From Amycolatopsis sp. cg9 (GTDB lineage: Bacteria; Actinomycetota; Actinomycetes; Mycobacteriales; Pseudonocardiaceae), in the NCBI RefSeq assembly GCF_041346945.1, contig NZ_CP166850.1, positions 2,852,001 through 2,916,000 on the forward strand: a DNA stretch of 64,000 nt, read 5' to 3'. The translations under genes and the position numbers were made by a program. Shown piece by piece: positions 9,534 through 18,595 of the stretch. Below the pieces are notes generated by a model. It had not been told where the DNA came from. It made no database searches and saw only the letters and a list, made by a program, of their open reading frames with translations. The number at the start of each line of letters is the position of its first letter. Position 1 is the first letter of the stretch.

Positions 9534-10637
9534 ATGAAGATCGCGAGACTTCTCGGTGCCGCTGCCACCGCGGTCATGGCGACGGGCGTGCTCGCCGCGA
9601 CCGCCGTCCCCGCGTCGGGCCAGGACCTGCTGAACCCGGACATCGTGCCCGCGATGCAGCGCGACCTCGGCCTGACCCACGACCAGGTGCTGACGCGGCT
9701 GAAGAGCGAGGAAGTCGCGAACAAGGTCACCGAGGCCGTCAGCGCGACGCTCGGCGACGCCTTCGGCGGGGCCACCTACAACGCGGCCACGGGCAAGGCG
9801 CACATCCAGACGACGAACGCCGCCGCGGTCGCCAAGATCCGCGAAGCCGGGGCCGAGGCGGAGGTCGTGAAGTTCAGCGCCCGCCAGCTCGACTCCACTG
9901 TGGACACCCTGAACGCGCGGGACGCCTCGGCGCCGTACGCGATCACCGGCTGGGGCGTCGACTCCACCACCAACCGCGTAACGCTGTCGGTGCTGCAGGG
10001 TCAGCGCGCCGCCGCCGACGCCTTCCTCACCCAGTCCGGTGTGGACAAGTCGTCGGTCACGATCCTCGACGCGGCCGCGAAACCGACGCTGCACGCCAAC
10101 ATCCGTGGTGGTGACGCCTACTACATCGGCGGCTCGTCGCGCTGCTCGGTCGGCTTCGCGACCACCACCGGCTTCGTCACCGCCGGCCACTGCGGCGCCC
10201 TCACCGGCGGCGGCTCGCTGACCGGGTCGAACGGCGCGGCGCTCGGCAGCTGGATCACCTACCGGTTCCCGGGTGTCGACTACGCGGCGGTCCGGACCAA
10301 CAGCAGCTGGACCCCGGTCGCGCAGATGAACAACGGCACCGCGGTGCGCGGGTCGTCGAACGCCGCGACCGGCTCGTCGGTCTGCAAGGCCGGCTCGACC
10401 ACCGGCTGGACCTGCGGCACCATCGGCGCCAAGAACCAGAGCGTCCGCTACGCCGAGGGCACGGTCAACGGCATGACCGCGACCAACGTCCGCTCGGCCG
10501 CGGGTGACTCGGGCGGCGGCTTCATCGCCGGCAACTACGCGCAGGGCGTCCTGTCCGGCGGCAACACGTCCGTGACGTACTTCTACCCGATCGCCGGCGC
10601 GCTGTCCGGCACCGGCACCACCCTCAAGACCAGCTGA
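9534..10637 (+). CDS. Secreted S1 serine protease, alpha-lytic/streptogrisin type with propeptide
   Basis: 367 aa preproenzyme. Signal peptide about 1-29, an alpha-lytic-protease-type propeptide to about 188, then a mature chymotrypsin-fold domain starting near IRGGDAYYIGG. The catalytic triad is visible: His219 in TAGHCG, Asp249 in GVDYAAVRTN and Ser326 in GDSGG. Cysteine pairs (204/220, 284/294) fit streptogrisin disulfides. The propeptide acts as a folding chaperone in the family. It carries its own strong hairpin terminator. Confidence 0.92.
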   Translation: MKIARLLGAAATAVMATGVLAATAVPASGQDLLNPDIVPAMQRDLGLTHDQVLTRLKSEEVANKVTEAVSATLGDAFGGATYNAATGKAHIQTTNAAAVAKIREAGAEAEVVKFSARQLDSTVDTLNARDASAPYAITGWGVDSTTNRVTLSVLQGQRAAADAFLTQSGVDKSSVTILDAAAKPTLHANIRGGDAYYIGGSSRCSVGFATTTGFVTAGHCGALTGGGSLTGSNGAALGSWITYRFPGVDYAAVRTNSSWTPVAQMNNGTAVRGSSNAATGSSVCKAGSTTGWTCGTIGAKNQSVRYAEGTVNGMTATNVRSAAGDSGGGFIAGNYAQGVLSGGNTSVTYFYPIAGALSGTGTTLKTS

Positions 10638-10652
10638 TCGGCGGACACGCGA

Positions 10653-10699
10653 AAGGGCGGGGTTTCGAGTGCCTCCAGCGCACTCGAAACCCCGCCCTT
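10653..10699 (+). terminator. Terminator after the S1 protease
   Basis: A perfect 20-bp stem (AAGGGCGGGGTTTCGAGTGC with its complement) and a 7-nt loop start 15 nt after the stop. It lies between two converging genes and may serve both. Confidence 0.85.
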
Positions 10700-10732
10700 C
10701 GTTCCTCGCCGCGGGATTGGGAGGTTTCGGGG

Positions 10733-11137
10733 TCAGACGTTGCTGATCTCCTCGATCAGCCCGTCGACGTCGAAGTGCGCGCTCTCTTCGCCGAGCGGCA
10801 CCAGCTCGTAGGACGCTTCGAGGAACGTCCGGATGTCTTCGCGCTCCAGCTCGAACGACGCATAGCCGTCCGGTGACTCGATTTCCAGGGTGAGGAAGTC
10901 TTCGTCCTCGGACAGGTCCGGGCGGATCCGGACGTCGCCGAGACCGGTGGGCTCGTCGAGCCCGGACACGAGGAGGTCACGCGCGAAGGTCCACTCGATC
11001 CACCGGCCGCGCTCGGTCCGGAAGGCCACGGTCACCGCGAACGGCTCGTGCACGTGGTAGGACAGGCGCGACAGGACGGGCGTGGTGCTCTCGTTCAGCA
11101 GCACGAACTGGCTCTGGTGTACGGCGTCGGTGTGCAC
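10733..11137 (-). CDS. SsgA-like sporulation/cell-division protein
   Basis: 134 aa, the usual length of SsgA-like proteins, with the family pattern SYHVHEPFAVTVAFRTERG, a WTFARDLL stretch, GDVRIRP and SPDGYASFELEREDIRTFL. SALPs such as SsgB recruit FtsZ or steer septum and wall events in sporulating actinomycetes. GTG start with a GGAGG site 4 nt or so upstream. Isolated gene. Which SALP subclass it belongs to cannot be decided here; length and sequence fit the SsgB type. Confidence 0.85.
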   Translation of the reverse strand: MHTDAVHQSQFVLLNESTTPVLSRLSYHVHEPFAVTVAFRTERGRWIEWTFARDLLVSGLDEPTGLGDVRIRPDLSEDEDFLTLEIESPDGYASFELEREDIRTFLEASYELVPLGEESAHFDVDGLIEEISNV

Positions 11138-11292
11138 GGCCCCTCCTGGAGTCTCGCGGTCGGTTCGCGCGGCGCGAACTGTTCGGCAAGGAGATGACCA
11201 GGGCCGACGGTCATGACGGAGAAAGCTTCACGTTCACTTGATCGGTTGCATCCGTCCATTGTGGTGTAACGCCGGGCACATACCCCTTGCGC

Positions 11293-12492
11293 TCACGCGG
11301 GCACGGGTGGTGACGGCTCGCGCAGCGCGCCCGGCAGCCGTTTCCGCAGCGCGAGCAGGGCCGGGACGGCGGAAGCGCAGGTCAGCGCCAGCACCGACCA
11401 GGTCAGCGCGTTGCCCGCGGTGAGCAGCAAGGACAGCAAGCCGGGCGCGAGCGCCACCGGCAGCCCCCAGGAGAGCTGGAAGATCGAGCTGGCCCGCCCT
11501 TCGGCCCCGGGCGGCGCGGCTTCGGCGGCGGCCGCGGTGGCGGTCGGGCCGAACATCGCCTCCGCGACCGAGAAGCCGACGCTGGCGACCAGGATCAACC
11601 CGGTGGCGACGCCCAGCGGAACGGCCTCCAGCGGGATCAGCAGCGCGAAGCAGGCCGCGAACAGCACCGCGGCCCCGATCAGCCCGGCGGTGCGGCTGCG
11701 GCGGGCCAGCACCGCGACGATCGGGCGCTGCGTCGTGACCACGACCACGGTCCCGAGCGCGATGGCGGTCCCGGAGATCCACTGTGGACCGCGCAGCAGG
11801 TCCCGCACGACGATCGGCAGCACGGCGAACTTGCTCGCGCTGGCGAGCGTGAAAGCCAGGTGGGTGACGCAGAAACCGGTGAACGGCCGATCCCCGAGCA
11901 CGGCCCGCCAGCTCCCGGCCGGCCGGTCCGCGCGCGCCTCGGCACGGGGGAGCAGCCGGATCAGCACCGCCGCCGCGGCGAAGCTCGCCGCGTTCACGTA
12001 CGCGAGCAGGTGGAAGGCCCACGGGCTGGTGATGGTCGGCAGCACGGCCATCGCGGCCGCCCCGACGCCGGCCCCGGCGAACCGCCCCACCGTCTGCGTC
12101 GCGAGCACCCGATCGGTGTCCCGCCCACCGGCGAGCCGCGCGGCCATCGGGGCGTTGCAGGTCCAGAACAGCCGGTCCCCGAACCCGGCGGCGGCCGAGA
12201 CGACCACCACCTGCCAGCTGCTGTGCACGAACGGGTAGGCGCAGAAGGCGCCGAGCCGCACGAGGTTCCCGGCCACGAGCAGCGCCCGCGGCCCGAACCG
12301 ATCCATGGCGGCCCCGGTTGCCGGCCCGCTGACGAGCGCGAGCAGGGCGCCGGTGCTCAGCGACGTCCCGGCGTCGACCAGGCCGAGGCCTTGGCCGTGC
12401 ACGAGGAAGAGCAGCGCGAACGGCATCCACAGCCCGCTCCCGAGCGCGTCGATCAGCGTGGCGGCCAGGAAAACCCGTCGATCCCGAACCAT
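11293..12492 (-). CDS. MFS transporter
   Basis: 399 aa with about twelve TM helices in two halves and a major-facilitator loop motif (GAAMDRFGPRALLVAG) between helices 2 and 3. The ATG at 12492 is chosen because AAGGGG lies about 9 nt upstream and hydrophobic sequence starts at once; the open frame extends far upstream without coding character. The substrate is unknown; drug or metabolite export is typical for such singletons. Confidence 0.82.
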   Translation of the reverse strand: MVRDRRVFLAATLIDALGSGLWMPFALLFLVHGQGLGLVDAGTSLSTGALLALVSGPATGAAMDRFGPRALLVAGNLVRLGAFCAYPFVHSSWQVVVVSAAAGFGDRLFWTCNAPMAARLAGGRDTDRVLATQTVGRFAGAGVGAAAMAVLPTITSPWAFHLLAYVNAASFAAAAVLIRLLPRAEARADRPAGSWRAVLGDRPFTGFCVTHLAFTLASASKFAVLPIVVRDLLRGPQWISGTAIALGTVVVVTTQRPIVAVLARRSRTAGLIGAAVLFAACFALLIPLEAVPLGVATGLILVASVGFSVAEAMFGPTATAAAAEAAPPGAEGRASSIFQLSWGLPVALAPGLLSLLLTAGNALTWSVLALTCASAVPALLALRKRLPGALREPSPPVPA

Positions 12493-12642
12493 GGCGCGGA
12501 GCCCCTTCCCCCAGGTGCACAGCGGACCAGGGTATCGGCGGACCGGTGACTTCCCCACCGATTTCCCGCGTAACACCGGCCCGGCCCGCGCCGACTCGGG
12601 TGCCCGAGGCGGCTGGACCACCGGCCGCGGTGAGGGGATGCC

Positions 12643-13338
12643 ATGAGGTTCGTGCGGTGGCTGGCACCGGTGCTGCTGACGACGTGCGTCGCGGGCTGCG
12701 CGGGACAAGCGGGCGGGACGGCGGCCCCGGCACCCGCGAAGCCCGAGCCGGACCTCGTCTCGCTCCTGCCCGATCCGGCCGCGTACCCGCCGCACCTCAC
12801 CCGCAATGACGTGCTCGCGCACCGGCAGTTCACGCTCGAAGAGATCGCCGGGAGCACGGCCTGGAACGTCTTCGGCGCGCTCGTCCCGGCGGGGTCGTAC
12901 CGGCCCGCGGCGTGCACGGCGACCAGCAACCCGGACGCTCAGCCGTACGCCGGCACGCGGTTCGCGCTCGACGCGTACACCTTCGAGGACCAGGCGCACG
13001 TGATCAAACCCGACCAGGCGGTCACGGTGGGGGCGACGGTGGCGCGCGGGACCGTCGACGTCGCGGCCGTGCAGGCACAGGCCGGCCGGTGTGCCCGGGT
13101 CGGCGACGGCGCCACCCTCGACATCCGGTTCGGCCTCCCGCCGAACCCAAAAGTGGACCCGGACCAGGTGCTCGCCATCAAGATGACGAGCGGCGGTGAC
13201 GTCGTGAAGCTGACCTACGTCGCGCAGGCCGGCGACTACGTCGTCACGGCCTTCGCGCTCTGCATGAAGCAGCCCGTCTGCGAAGCCGCGCTCAAACCGG
13301 TCCTGGCCGATGGCGCCGCCAAAGCCCGCGCCGCCTAG
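12643..13338 (+). CDS. Secreted lipoprotein of unknown function
   Basis: 231 aa. A signal peptide with lipobox VAGC (Cys19), a proline/alanine-rich tether to about 37, then a globular domain with paired cysteines (ACTATS, GRCARV, CMKQPVC). I do not recognise the domain. Small actinobacterial lipoproteins of this build are common and mostly uncharacterised. It converges on the Lrp gene with a 4-nt overlap. Confidence 0.75.
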   Translation: MRFVRWLAPVLLTTCVAGCAGQAGGTAAPAPAKPEPDLVSLLPDPAAYPPHLTRNDVLAHRQFTLEEIAGSTAWNVFGALVPAGSYRPAACTATSNPDAQPYAGTRFALDAYTFEDQAHVIKPDQAVTVGATVARGTVDVAAVQAQAGRCARVGDGATLDIRFGLPPNPKVDPDQVLAIKMTSGGDVVKLTYVAQAGDYVVTAFALCMKQPVCEAALKPVLADGAAKARAA

Positions 13339-13808
13339 GGGCCCAGCGGCAGGTCCAAGCCCACCTTCACCCGGTCCATCGCCACGCTCGTCGTGAAGTG
13401 CCGGACGTTCGGGTTCTCGAAGAACATCCGCCGGGTGAAGGCCTCGAAGCCCGCCATGTCCGGGCACGTCACGATCAGCACGAAGTCCGCGTTGCCGGTG
13501 ACGTAGTAGCACTGCTGGACGCAGTCGTCGGTGAGGACCTGGCGGCGGAACGCGTCGAGGACCGCGAGGTTCTCCCGCTCCATCTCGACCATCACCACGA
13601 ACGTCATGTTCAGCCCGAGCGCCTCCGGGGAGAGCACCGCCACCTCGCGCTCGATGACGCCCGCCTCGCGCAGCCGCTTGATCCGCCGCTGGACCGCCGC
13701 GGCCGAGAGGCCGACCTTCGCGCCGATCGTCTCGGCGATGGTGCGGGCGTCCGCCTGGAGGCAGGCGAGGATGGCGGTGTCCAGCTGGTCGAGGTCGGGA
13801 GTCTGCAC
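13335..13808 (-). CDS. Lrp/AsnC-family transcriptional regulator
   Basis: 157 aa. N-terminal winged HTH (QLDTAILACLQADART...KVGLSAAAVQRRIKRLREAGVI), then the RAM/AsnC ligand-binding domain with the CYYVTGNADFVLIV strand and C-terminal oligomerisation helix. Such proteins bind amino acids and regulate their metabolism. It is divergent from the KASIII-like gene across 212 nt, so control of that gene is possible. Confidence 0.9.
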   Translation of the reverse strand: MQTPDLDQLDTAILACLQADARTIAETIGAKVGLSAAAVQRRIKRLREAGVIEREVAVLSPEALGLNMTFVVMVEMERENLAVLDAFRRQVLTDDCVQQCYYVTGNADFVLIVTCPDMAGFEAFTRRMFFENPNVRHFTTSVAMDRVKVGLDLPLGP

Positions 13809-14020
13809 TCCAGCAGGCTAACCGGCACCCCCGACAATCTGCCCGGAGTTCGCTCAGCGCTCACCCCTCCGTGACGCCGCTCACTACTCCGGACGAGGCG
13901 AAGATGAAACAACTTTTTGAGTGACCTGGAACACAACTCACCGGTCTACCAGGGGGTAGCCCATACAAGTGGAAGACCAGCCGGTCGCCCGCCTACCCAC
14001 CGGCGTGGGGAGGCTCTCCC

Positions 14021-15010
14021 GTGCCCGCACCTGCCGCCGTGCTGACCGGCCTCGGCTCGTGGTTGCCGACGAAAGTCCTGGACAACCACGAGATCGCCGC
14101 CCGGCTCGACACCTCGGACGAGTGGATCCGGACCCGCACCGGGATCCGCGAGCGCCGCGTCGCGGGGCCCGACGAGTCCACTGTGGACCTCGCGGTCGGG
14201 GCGGGCCGCGAAGCGCTGGGTGGCGGGAGCGCCGACATCGTCGTGCTCGCCACCTCCACCCCCGACCAGCCGTGCCCGGCCAGCGCGCCGCAGGTCGCCG
14301 CCCGGCTCGGGCTCGGCACGGCCGCGGCGTTCGACGTCAACGCCGTCTGCAGCGGCTTCGTCTACGCGCTGGCCACCGCGGCCGGGTTCATCGCGGGCGG
14401 GCTCGCCGAGCGCGTGCTCGTGATCGGCGCCGACACCTTCACGACGCTCATCGACCCCGACGACCGCACGACCGTGCCGATCTTCGGCGACGGCGCCGGC
14501 GCGGTCCTGCTGCGGGCCGGCGACGCCGGCGAGCCCGGCGCGTTCGGGCCGTTCGACCTGCACAGCGAGGGCGAGCTCGCCGACCTGCTGTGGGTCGAGG
14601 CGGGCGGCGCCCGGAAGCGGCTTTCGGACACCCCGGCCGACCGGTTCCTCGCCATGCAGGGCACCGCGGTCTTCCGCCACGCCTGCGCGCGGATGGCGGA
14701 GTCCTCGCGCACCGTCCTGGAGCGCGCGGGCTGGGTGGTCGGCGAGGTCGACCGCTTCGTCGGGCACCAGGCGAACATCCGGATCCTCCAGGCGACGGCG
14801 AAGCAGCTGGGCATGCCGGTGGACGCCGTCGTCGCCAACATCGACAGGGTCGGCAACACCAGCGCCGCGTCCATCCCGCTCGCGCTGGCCGACGCCCGTG
14901 CCGACGGCACCCTCGTGCCCGGCCACCGCGTCCTGCTCAGCGCGTTCGGCGCGGGCCTGACCTGGGGTTCGACCGTGCTGCGCTGGCCGGATCTGGGTCA
15001 GCTGTCCTGA
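14021..15010 (+). CDS. 3-oxoacyl-ACP synthase III (FabH-like)
   Basis: 329 aa thiolase-fold condensing enzyme. The catalytic triad Cys110 (NAVCSGF), His249 (GHQAN) and Asn279 (GNTSAAS) is complete. The N-terminal DEWIRTRTGIRERR motif is typical of KASIII. GTG start. There is no ACP, malonyl transferase or other fatty-acid gene nearby, so it may be a stand-alone paralogue used for special starter units rather than the housekeeping FabH. It converges on the cyclase gene with a 13-nt overlap. Confidence 0.85.
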   Translation: MPAPAAVLTGLGSWLPTKVLDNHEIAARLDTSDEWIRTRTGIRERRVAGPDESTVDLAVGAGREALGGGSADIVVLATSTPDQPCPASAPQVAARLGLGTAAAFDVNAVCSGFVYALATAAGFIAGGLAERVLVIGADTFTTLIDPDDRTTVPIFGDGAGAVLLRAGDAGEPGAFGPFDLHSEGELADLLWVEAGGARKRLSDTPADRFLAMQGTAVFRHACARMAESSRTVLERAGWVVGEVDRFVGHQANIRILQATAKQLGMPVDAVVANIDRVGNTSAASIPLALADARADGTLVPGHRVLLSAFGAGLTWGSTVLRWPDLGQLS

Positions 15011-16497
15011 CGGTCCGGGTCGGCCGTCCAAGTCGGCGTCGCCTCCTGGCGGCCGCGCAGCTCCAGCTCCCCGTGCTTCGTCCAGTAGGCCGCTTCGCTC
15101 GGCAGGGCCGCGGAGACGACGGCGTCGCTGGCGAGGATGCGTGACGGCGTCGCCTTGGCCAGCTCGGTCAGCCGCGCGGCCTCATTGACCGCGTCGCCGA
15201 TCACGGTGTACTCGAGGCGGCTGCTGCTGCCGAGCTGCCCGGCGAACACCGGGCCGCTCGAGACGCCGATGCCGAGGTCGAGCTCCCCGTTCTCGCGCAC
15301 CGCGTCCCGGATCGCGCGGGCCGCGGCCAGCGCGGCGGTCGGCGCGTCCGCGAGCCGCGTCGGGGCGCCGAAGATGCACAGCGCGGCGTCGCCCTGGAAC
15401 TTGTTGACCAGCCCGCCGCGCGCGCCGACCGCGGAGACGACGGCGGCGAACAGCCGGTTCAGCTTCCCGACCAGCTCCTCCGGCGGCGTCCGGTAGGCCA
15501 GCGCGGTCGAGTCGACGACGTCGACGAACAACGCTGTCACCTCGCGGACGTCGCCGGACAGCGAGGCGCCGTACTCCAGCGCGTGCCGGGCCACGTCGGC
15601 GCCGACGTGCCTGCCGAAGAGGTCCCGCATCCGCTCCTGCTCGCGCAGGCCGGCGGCGAGCTCGTTCACCGACGTCTGGAGCAGGCCGATCTCGCTGGAG
15701 TCGTCGACGTCGACCGCGACACCCGTGTCGCCGCGCGCGATCCGGTCGAGCGCCACGCGGAGCCGGTGCAGTGGCGCCGCGACGGCCCTGGCCAGCAGCG
15801 CGGTGCCGATCGCGCCGACGCTCAACCCGATCACCGACAGCATCACCAGGCTCGCGGTCGGGTTGCCCGAGCCGAGGTCCGGCGGGGTGGCCACGAGCAG
15901 CACGCCCACGAACGGGACGCCGCTGGCCAGCGCCCACGTGACCACCAGCCGGGTGAGCACGGTGACCGGCAGCGAGCCGCGCGGCGGCAGGACGCTCAGC
16001 GCGATCGTCATCACCGGCCGCGCCACCCACTCGGCCGCGAGGTAGGTGAGCCCGACGGTGGTCAGCCCGCCCAGTCCGATCACCGTCGCCATGCCGACGG
16101 CGTCGTCGGCCGAGCCGAGCGCGCCGGCGAGCGCGGTGAGGACGAGGGTGCCGATCAGCCAGAGCGTGCCGCTGACCACGGCCATGTCGACGGGCAGCCG
16201 CAACGCCCGCCTGGCCTCGCTCTCCGACGGCGGGCGCCCGAGCACGAACCAGATCGCGGTGCGCCGCTGCAGCCACGCCGTCCACGCGGTCCCGGCGAGC
16301 AGCGACGCCGCGACGATGAGGGCGGCCGTCAGGCCGAGCACCCACCCGTGGTCGCCGACGTCGCTGGGCAGGCCCTGCAGCACCAGCAGCAGCGCGACCA
16401 CGCCGGACCCGGCGACGCTGGAGCCGATGCCCAGCCCGGCGAAGCCCAGGCTGGTGCGCAACACCACCCGGAAGTTCCTCACGGCGATCTTGCGCAC
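14998..16497 (-). CDS. Membrane class III adenylate cyclase with HAMP domain
   Basis: About 499 aa: six TM helices, a HAMP linker (around PLHRLRVALDRIARGDTG), then a class III cyclase domain. Metal-binding Asp residues are in ALFVDVVDST and the paired later strand, the adenine-selecting Lys in NKFQGDAAL, and the IGDAVNEAARL segment carries the second adenine-selecting and transition-state residues. This is the six-TM/HAMP/cyclase layout known from mycobacteria. The start is uncertain: GTG 16497 has no clear ribosome site, and ATG 16563 overlaps the divergent gene's start. Confidence 0.85.
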   Translation of the reverse strand: MRKIAVRNFRVVLRTSLGFAGLGIGSSVAGSGVVALLLVLQGLPSDVGDHGWVLGLTAALIVAASLLAGTAWTAWLQRRTAIWFVLGRPPSESEARRALRLPVDMAVVSGTLWLIGTLVLTALAGALGSADDAVGMATVIGLGGLTTVGLTYLAAEWVARPVMTIALSVLPPRGSLPVTVLTRLVVTWALASGVPFVGVLLVATPPDLGSGNPTASLVMLSVIGLSVGAIGTALLARAVAAPLHRLRVALDRIARGDTGVAVDVDDSSEIGLLQTSVNELAAGLREQERMRDLFGRHVGADVARHALEYGASLSGDVREVTALFVDVVDSTALAYRTPPEELVGKLNRLFAAVVSAVGARGGLVNKFQGDAALCIFGAPTRLADAPTAALAAARAIRDAVRENGELDLGIGVSSGPVFAGQLGSSSRLEYTVIGDAVNEAARLTELAKATPSRILASDAVVSAALPSEAAYWTKHGELELRGRQEATPTWTADPDRQDS

Positions 16498-16561
16498 GGC
16501 GTTGATCGTACGGCCGAAAATGCGTGGCCACCCGCGGTGCCCGCTGGTTACCGTGCCGGGC

Positions 16562-17059
16562 ATGGAGCCACTCGGCCAGGACGAGGTCCGGGCCTCGTTC
16601 GTCAACTGCACCCGCGGCGAAGCCAAGGGCGTGACGCTGCCCGCCCGGCCCGAAGACATCCCGTGGGACAAGCGGGAATTCCTCGGCTGGCGCGACCCCA
16701 AGGCACCGGGGCGCGCCTACCTGGTGCTGCCCTACGGCGGTGAGGTGGTCGGGCTCGCCCTGCGAGCGGCGCCCGCGCCGAAGACCCGCTTGCGCAGCAA
16801 CATCTGTGGCTTCTGCACCACGACCCACGGGCTCGCGGACATCACGCTGTTCTCCGGCAAGCGCGCCGGGAAGTCCGGGCGCGACGGCAACACCCTGGGC
16901 ATCTACGCCTGCGGCAACCTCGCCTGCTGCCAGTACGTCCGCGGCGAGCTGAAGTCCGACGTGCCCCAGCCGTTCGAGACGCTCACGGAGGCGGAACGCT
17001 CCGCGCGGCTCGTGGAGAAGCTGCACAAGTTCGTGGCGCGGGTGCTGGAGTCCCGTTAG
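16562..17059 (+). CDS. FBP-domain treble-clef zinc protein (FusB/EF-G-binding-like)
   Basis: 165 aa. The C-terminal half has a four-cysteine treble clef, ICGFCTTTHG and ACGNLACCQYVRG, as in the FBP domain shared with staphylococcal FusB/FusC, which bind elongation factor G. Actinobacterial homologues are common single genes. A role in translation-factor rescue is an inference from that family. It converges on the methyltransferase with a 4-nt overlap. Confidence 0.75.
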   Translation: MEPLGQDEVRASFVNCTRGEAKGVTLPARPEDIPWDKREFLGWRDPKAPGRAYLVLPYGGEVVGLALRAAPAPKTRLRSNICGFCTTTHGLADITLFSGKRAGKSGRDGNTLGIYACGNLACCQYVRGELKSDVPQPFETLTEAERSARLVEKLHKFVARVLESR

Positions 17060-17868
17060 AAGCGGTACCGCACGAGGTGCGCCATCCGCGCCAGCGGCGG
17101 GAAGTACTTCAGCGTCCGCAGCTGGAACCGCGTGAACGGCCGGAGGCGGGCCATGACGTCCGGGGTGGACCAGTGCGCCGCGTCCAAAGAGGACTCCAGC
17201 GTCAGGCCGTAGCGCTCCAGCTCGTGCGGGTCGTCGACGCCCCAGCGCAGGGTCGCCTTCGCCCGCCGGACGGGGGTGTTGAGCTTCTGCGCCTTGATGC
17301 CGAGCTTGCTGAAGACGTCGCAGACGAGCTCGCCGGAGGGGAACTTCGCGACCAGCCGCCGGATCAGCTCGGTGCCGTCCTCCGGGGTCAGGTACATGGT
17401 CAGGCCCTCGGCGACGATCAGCGCGGGCCGGTCCGCCGGCACCTGGTCGAGCCAGCCGAAGTCGGTCACCGACGTGCCGATGTTCGTGTGGTTCGGGGCC
17501 GGCGCGTAGAGCTTCTCGCGCAGCTCGACGACCTCGGGGTAGTCGACGTCGTACCAGTGGACGGTTTCCGGCGGGGCGAGGCGCTGGAACCGGGTGTCCA
17601 TGCCGCAGCCGAGGTGCAGCACGACGGCGTCCGGGTGCCGCGCCAGGTATTCGGCGGCCCAGTCGTCGATCGGCTTCGCGCGCAGGACGACGCTCACGGC
17701 GCTGTCGCGGGTGATGCCGAGCTTCGCGAAGTCGTAGTCGATCTGCCGGACGGCCTCGTCGGCGGCGTGGTCCCCGAGCACCGGGTTCGGCTCGCGGCTG
17801 TCGAGCGCGCGGCCGTAGAGGGTGGCCAGCATGGTGGCCTTTTCCTCGGTGAAGTGCACCTTCTCCAT
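17056..17868 (-). CDS. SAM-dependent methyltransferase, LCM/PPM family
   Basis: 270 aa. The SAM site is VVLHLGCGMDTRFQRL, with the acidic WYDVDYPEVVELRE strand and IVAEGLTMYL typical of the leucine carboxyl methyltransferase-like family (O-methyltransferases, some in polyketide pathways). The start overlaps the stop of the upstream GntR gene (TGATG), so the two are co-translated. The substrate is unknown. Confidence 0.82.
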   Translation of the reverse strand: MEKVHFTEEKATMLATLYGRALDSREPNPVLGDHAADEAVRQIDYDFAKLGITRDSAVSVVLRAKPIDDWAAEYLARHPDAVVLHLGCGMDTRFQRLAPPETVHWYDVDYPEVVELREKLYAPAPNHTNIGTSVTDFGWLDQVPADRPALIVAEGLTMYLTPEDGTELIRRLVAKFPSGELVCDVFSKLGIKAQKLNTPVRRAKATLRWGVDDPHELERYGLTLESSLDAAHWSTPDVMARLRPFTRFQLRTLKYFPPLARMAHLVRYRF

Positions 17869-18560
17869 CAGCGCTCCTCGGCGGCGAAGTCGTGGGCGTA
17901 GGTCTTGGCGTCGACCAGGTGCTTGAGGGTCAGTTCGCGGGCCGCGGCGGGGTCGGCGCGGCGGACGGCGTCGAGGATGGCCCGGTGGTCGTCGACAGCC
18001 TTGCGGATCTGGCCGGGCAGCCGCAACGCCGCCCGCCGCTCCTCGCCGACCAGCGCGAGGACCGACCGCAGCAGCCCGGCGACGTCGTCGTTGCCCGCGT
18101 TCTGGGCGATCACCCAGTGGAACTCGGCGTCGATCGCGATGACGCGCAGCATGTCCCCGTCTTCGGCGGCCCGCGCCATCTCGGCGACGTTGTCCTCGAG
18201 CCGGCTCACGGTCTTCGCGGTGGCGTGCTCGGCCAGCCGTTCGGCGAGCGTCGGCTCGACGGTCGCGCGCAGGTCGAAGAGCTTTTCGACGAGCTGGTCG
18301 TGCTCGGTGAACCAGGTCCGCAGGGGCTGTTCCTGCTGCTCGCGCACGTAGGTCCCGGAGCCGGCGCGGATCTGCACGTAGCCGATGGAGGCGAGGACGC
18401 GCAGCGCCTGCCGCAGCGACCCGCGGCTGATGCCGAGCTCCTCGCACAGCACGCGTTCGGCGGGCAGCCGCGACCCCGGCGGCAGGTCGCCGGAGTCGAT
18501 CCGCGACCGCAGCCGGTCCACGGTCGCGCTCCAGACCTGCTCGGTGTCCACGCCGCCCAT
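17868..18560 (-). CDS. GntR/FadR-family transcriptional regulator
   Basis: 230 aa. N-terminal winged HTH (SRLPAERVLCEELGISRGSL) and an all-helical FCD domain with the metal-binding Asp/His pattern (AIDAEFHWVIAQ, later DDHRAIL and KHLVDAK). FCD regulators respond to carboxylic acids. First gene of a two-gene operon with the LCM methyltransferase, which it probably regulates. The ATG has GAGAGG just upstream. Confidence 0.87.
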   Translation of the reverse strand: MGGVDTEQVWSATVDRLRSRIDSGDLPPGSRLPAERVLCEELGISRGSLRQALRVLASIGYVQIRAGSGTYVREQQEQPLRTWFTEHDQLVEKLFDLRATVEPTLAERLAEHATAKTVSRLEDNVAEMARAAEDGDMLRVIAIDAEFHWVIAQNAGNDDVAGLLRSVLALVGEERRAALRLPGQIRKAVDDHRAILDAVRRADPAAARELTLKHLVDAKTYAHDFAAEER

Positions 18561-18595
18561 CCTCTCAGCTCCGGGAATTGTCGGGGGTGGCTGCC

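Noticed and set aside
14021..15010. A polyketide or fatty-acid gene cluster around the KASIII-like gene
   Set aside because: No acyl carrier protein, ketosynthase, reductase or acyltransferase lies nearby.
15182..17026. Very long open frames opposite to real genes, here and in many other places
   Set aside because: They are Arg/Ala/Gly/His-rich shadows caused by high G+C third-codon bias, with no domain pattern.
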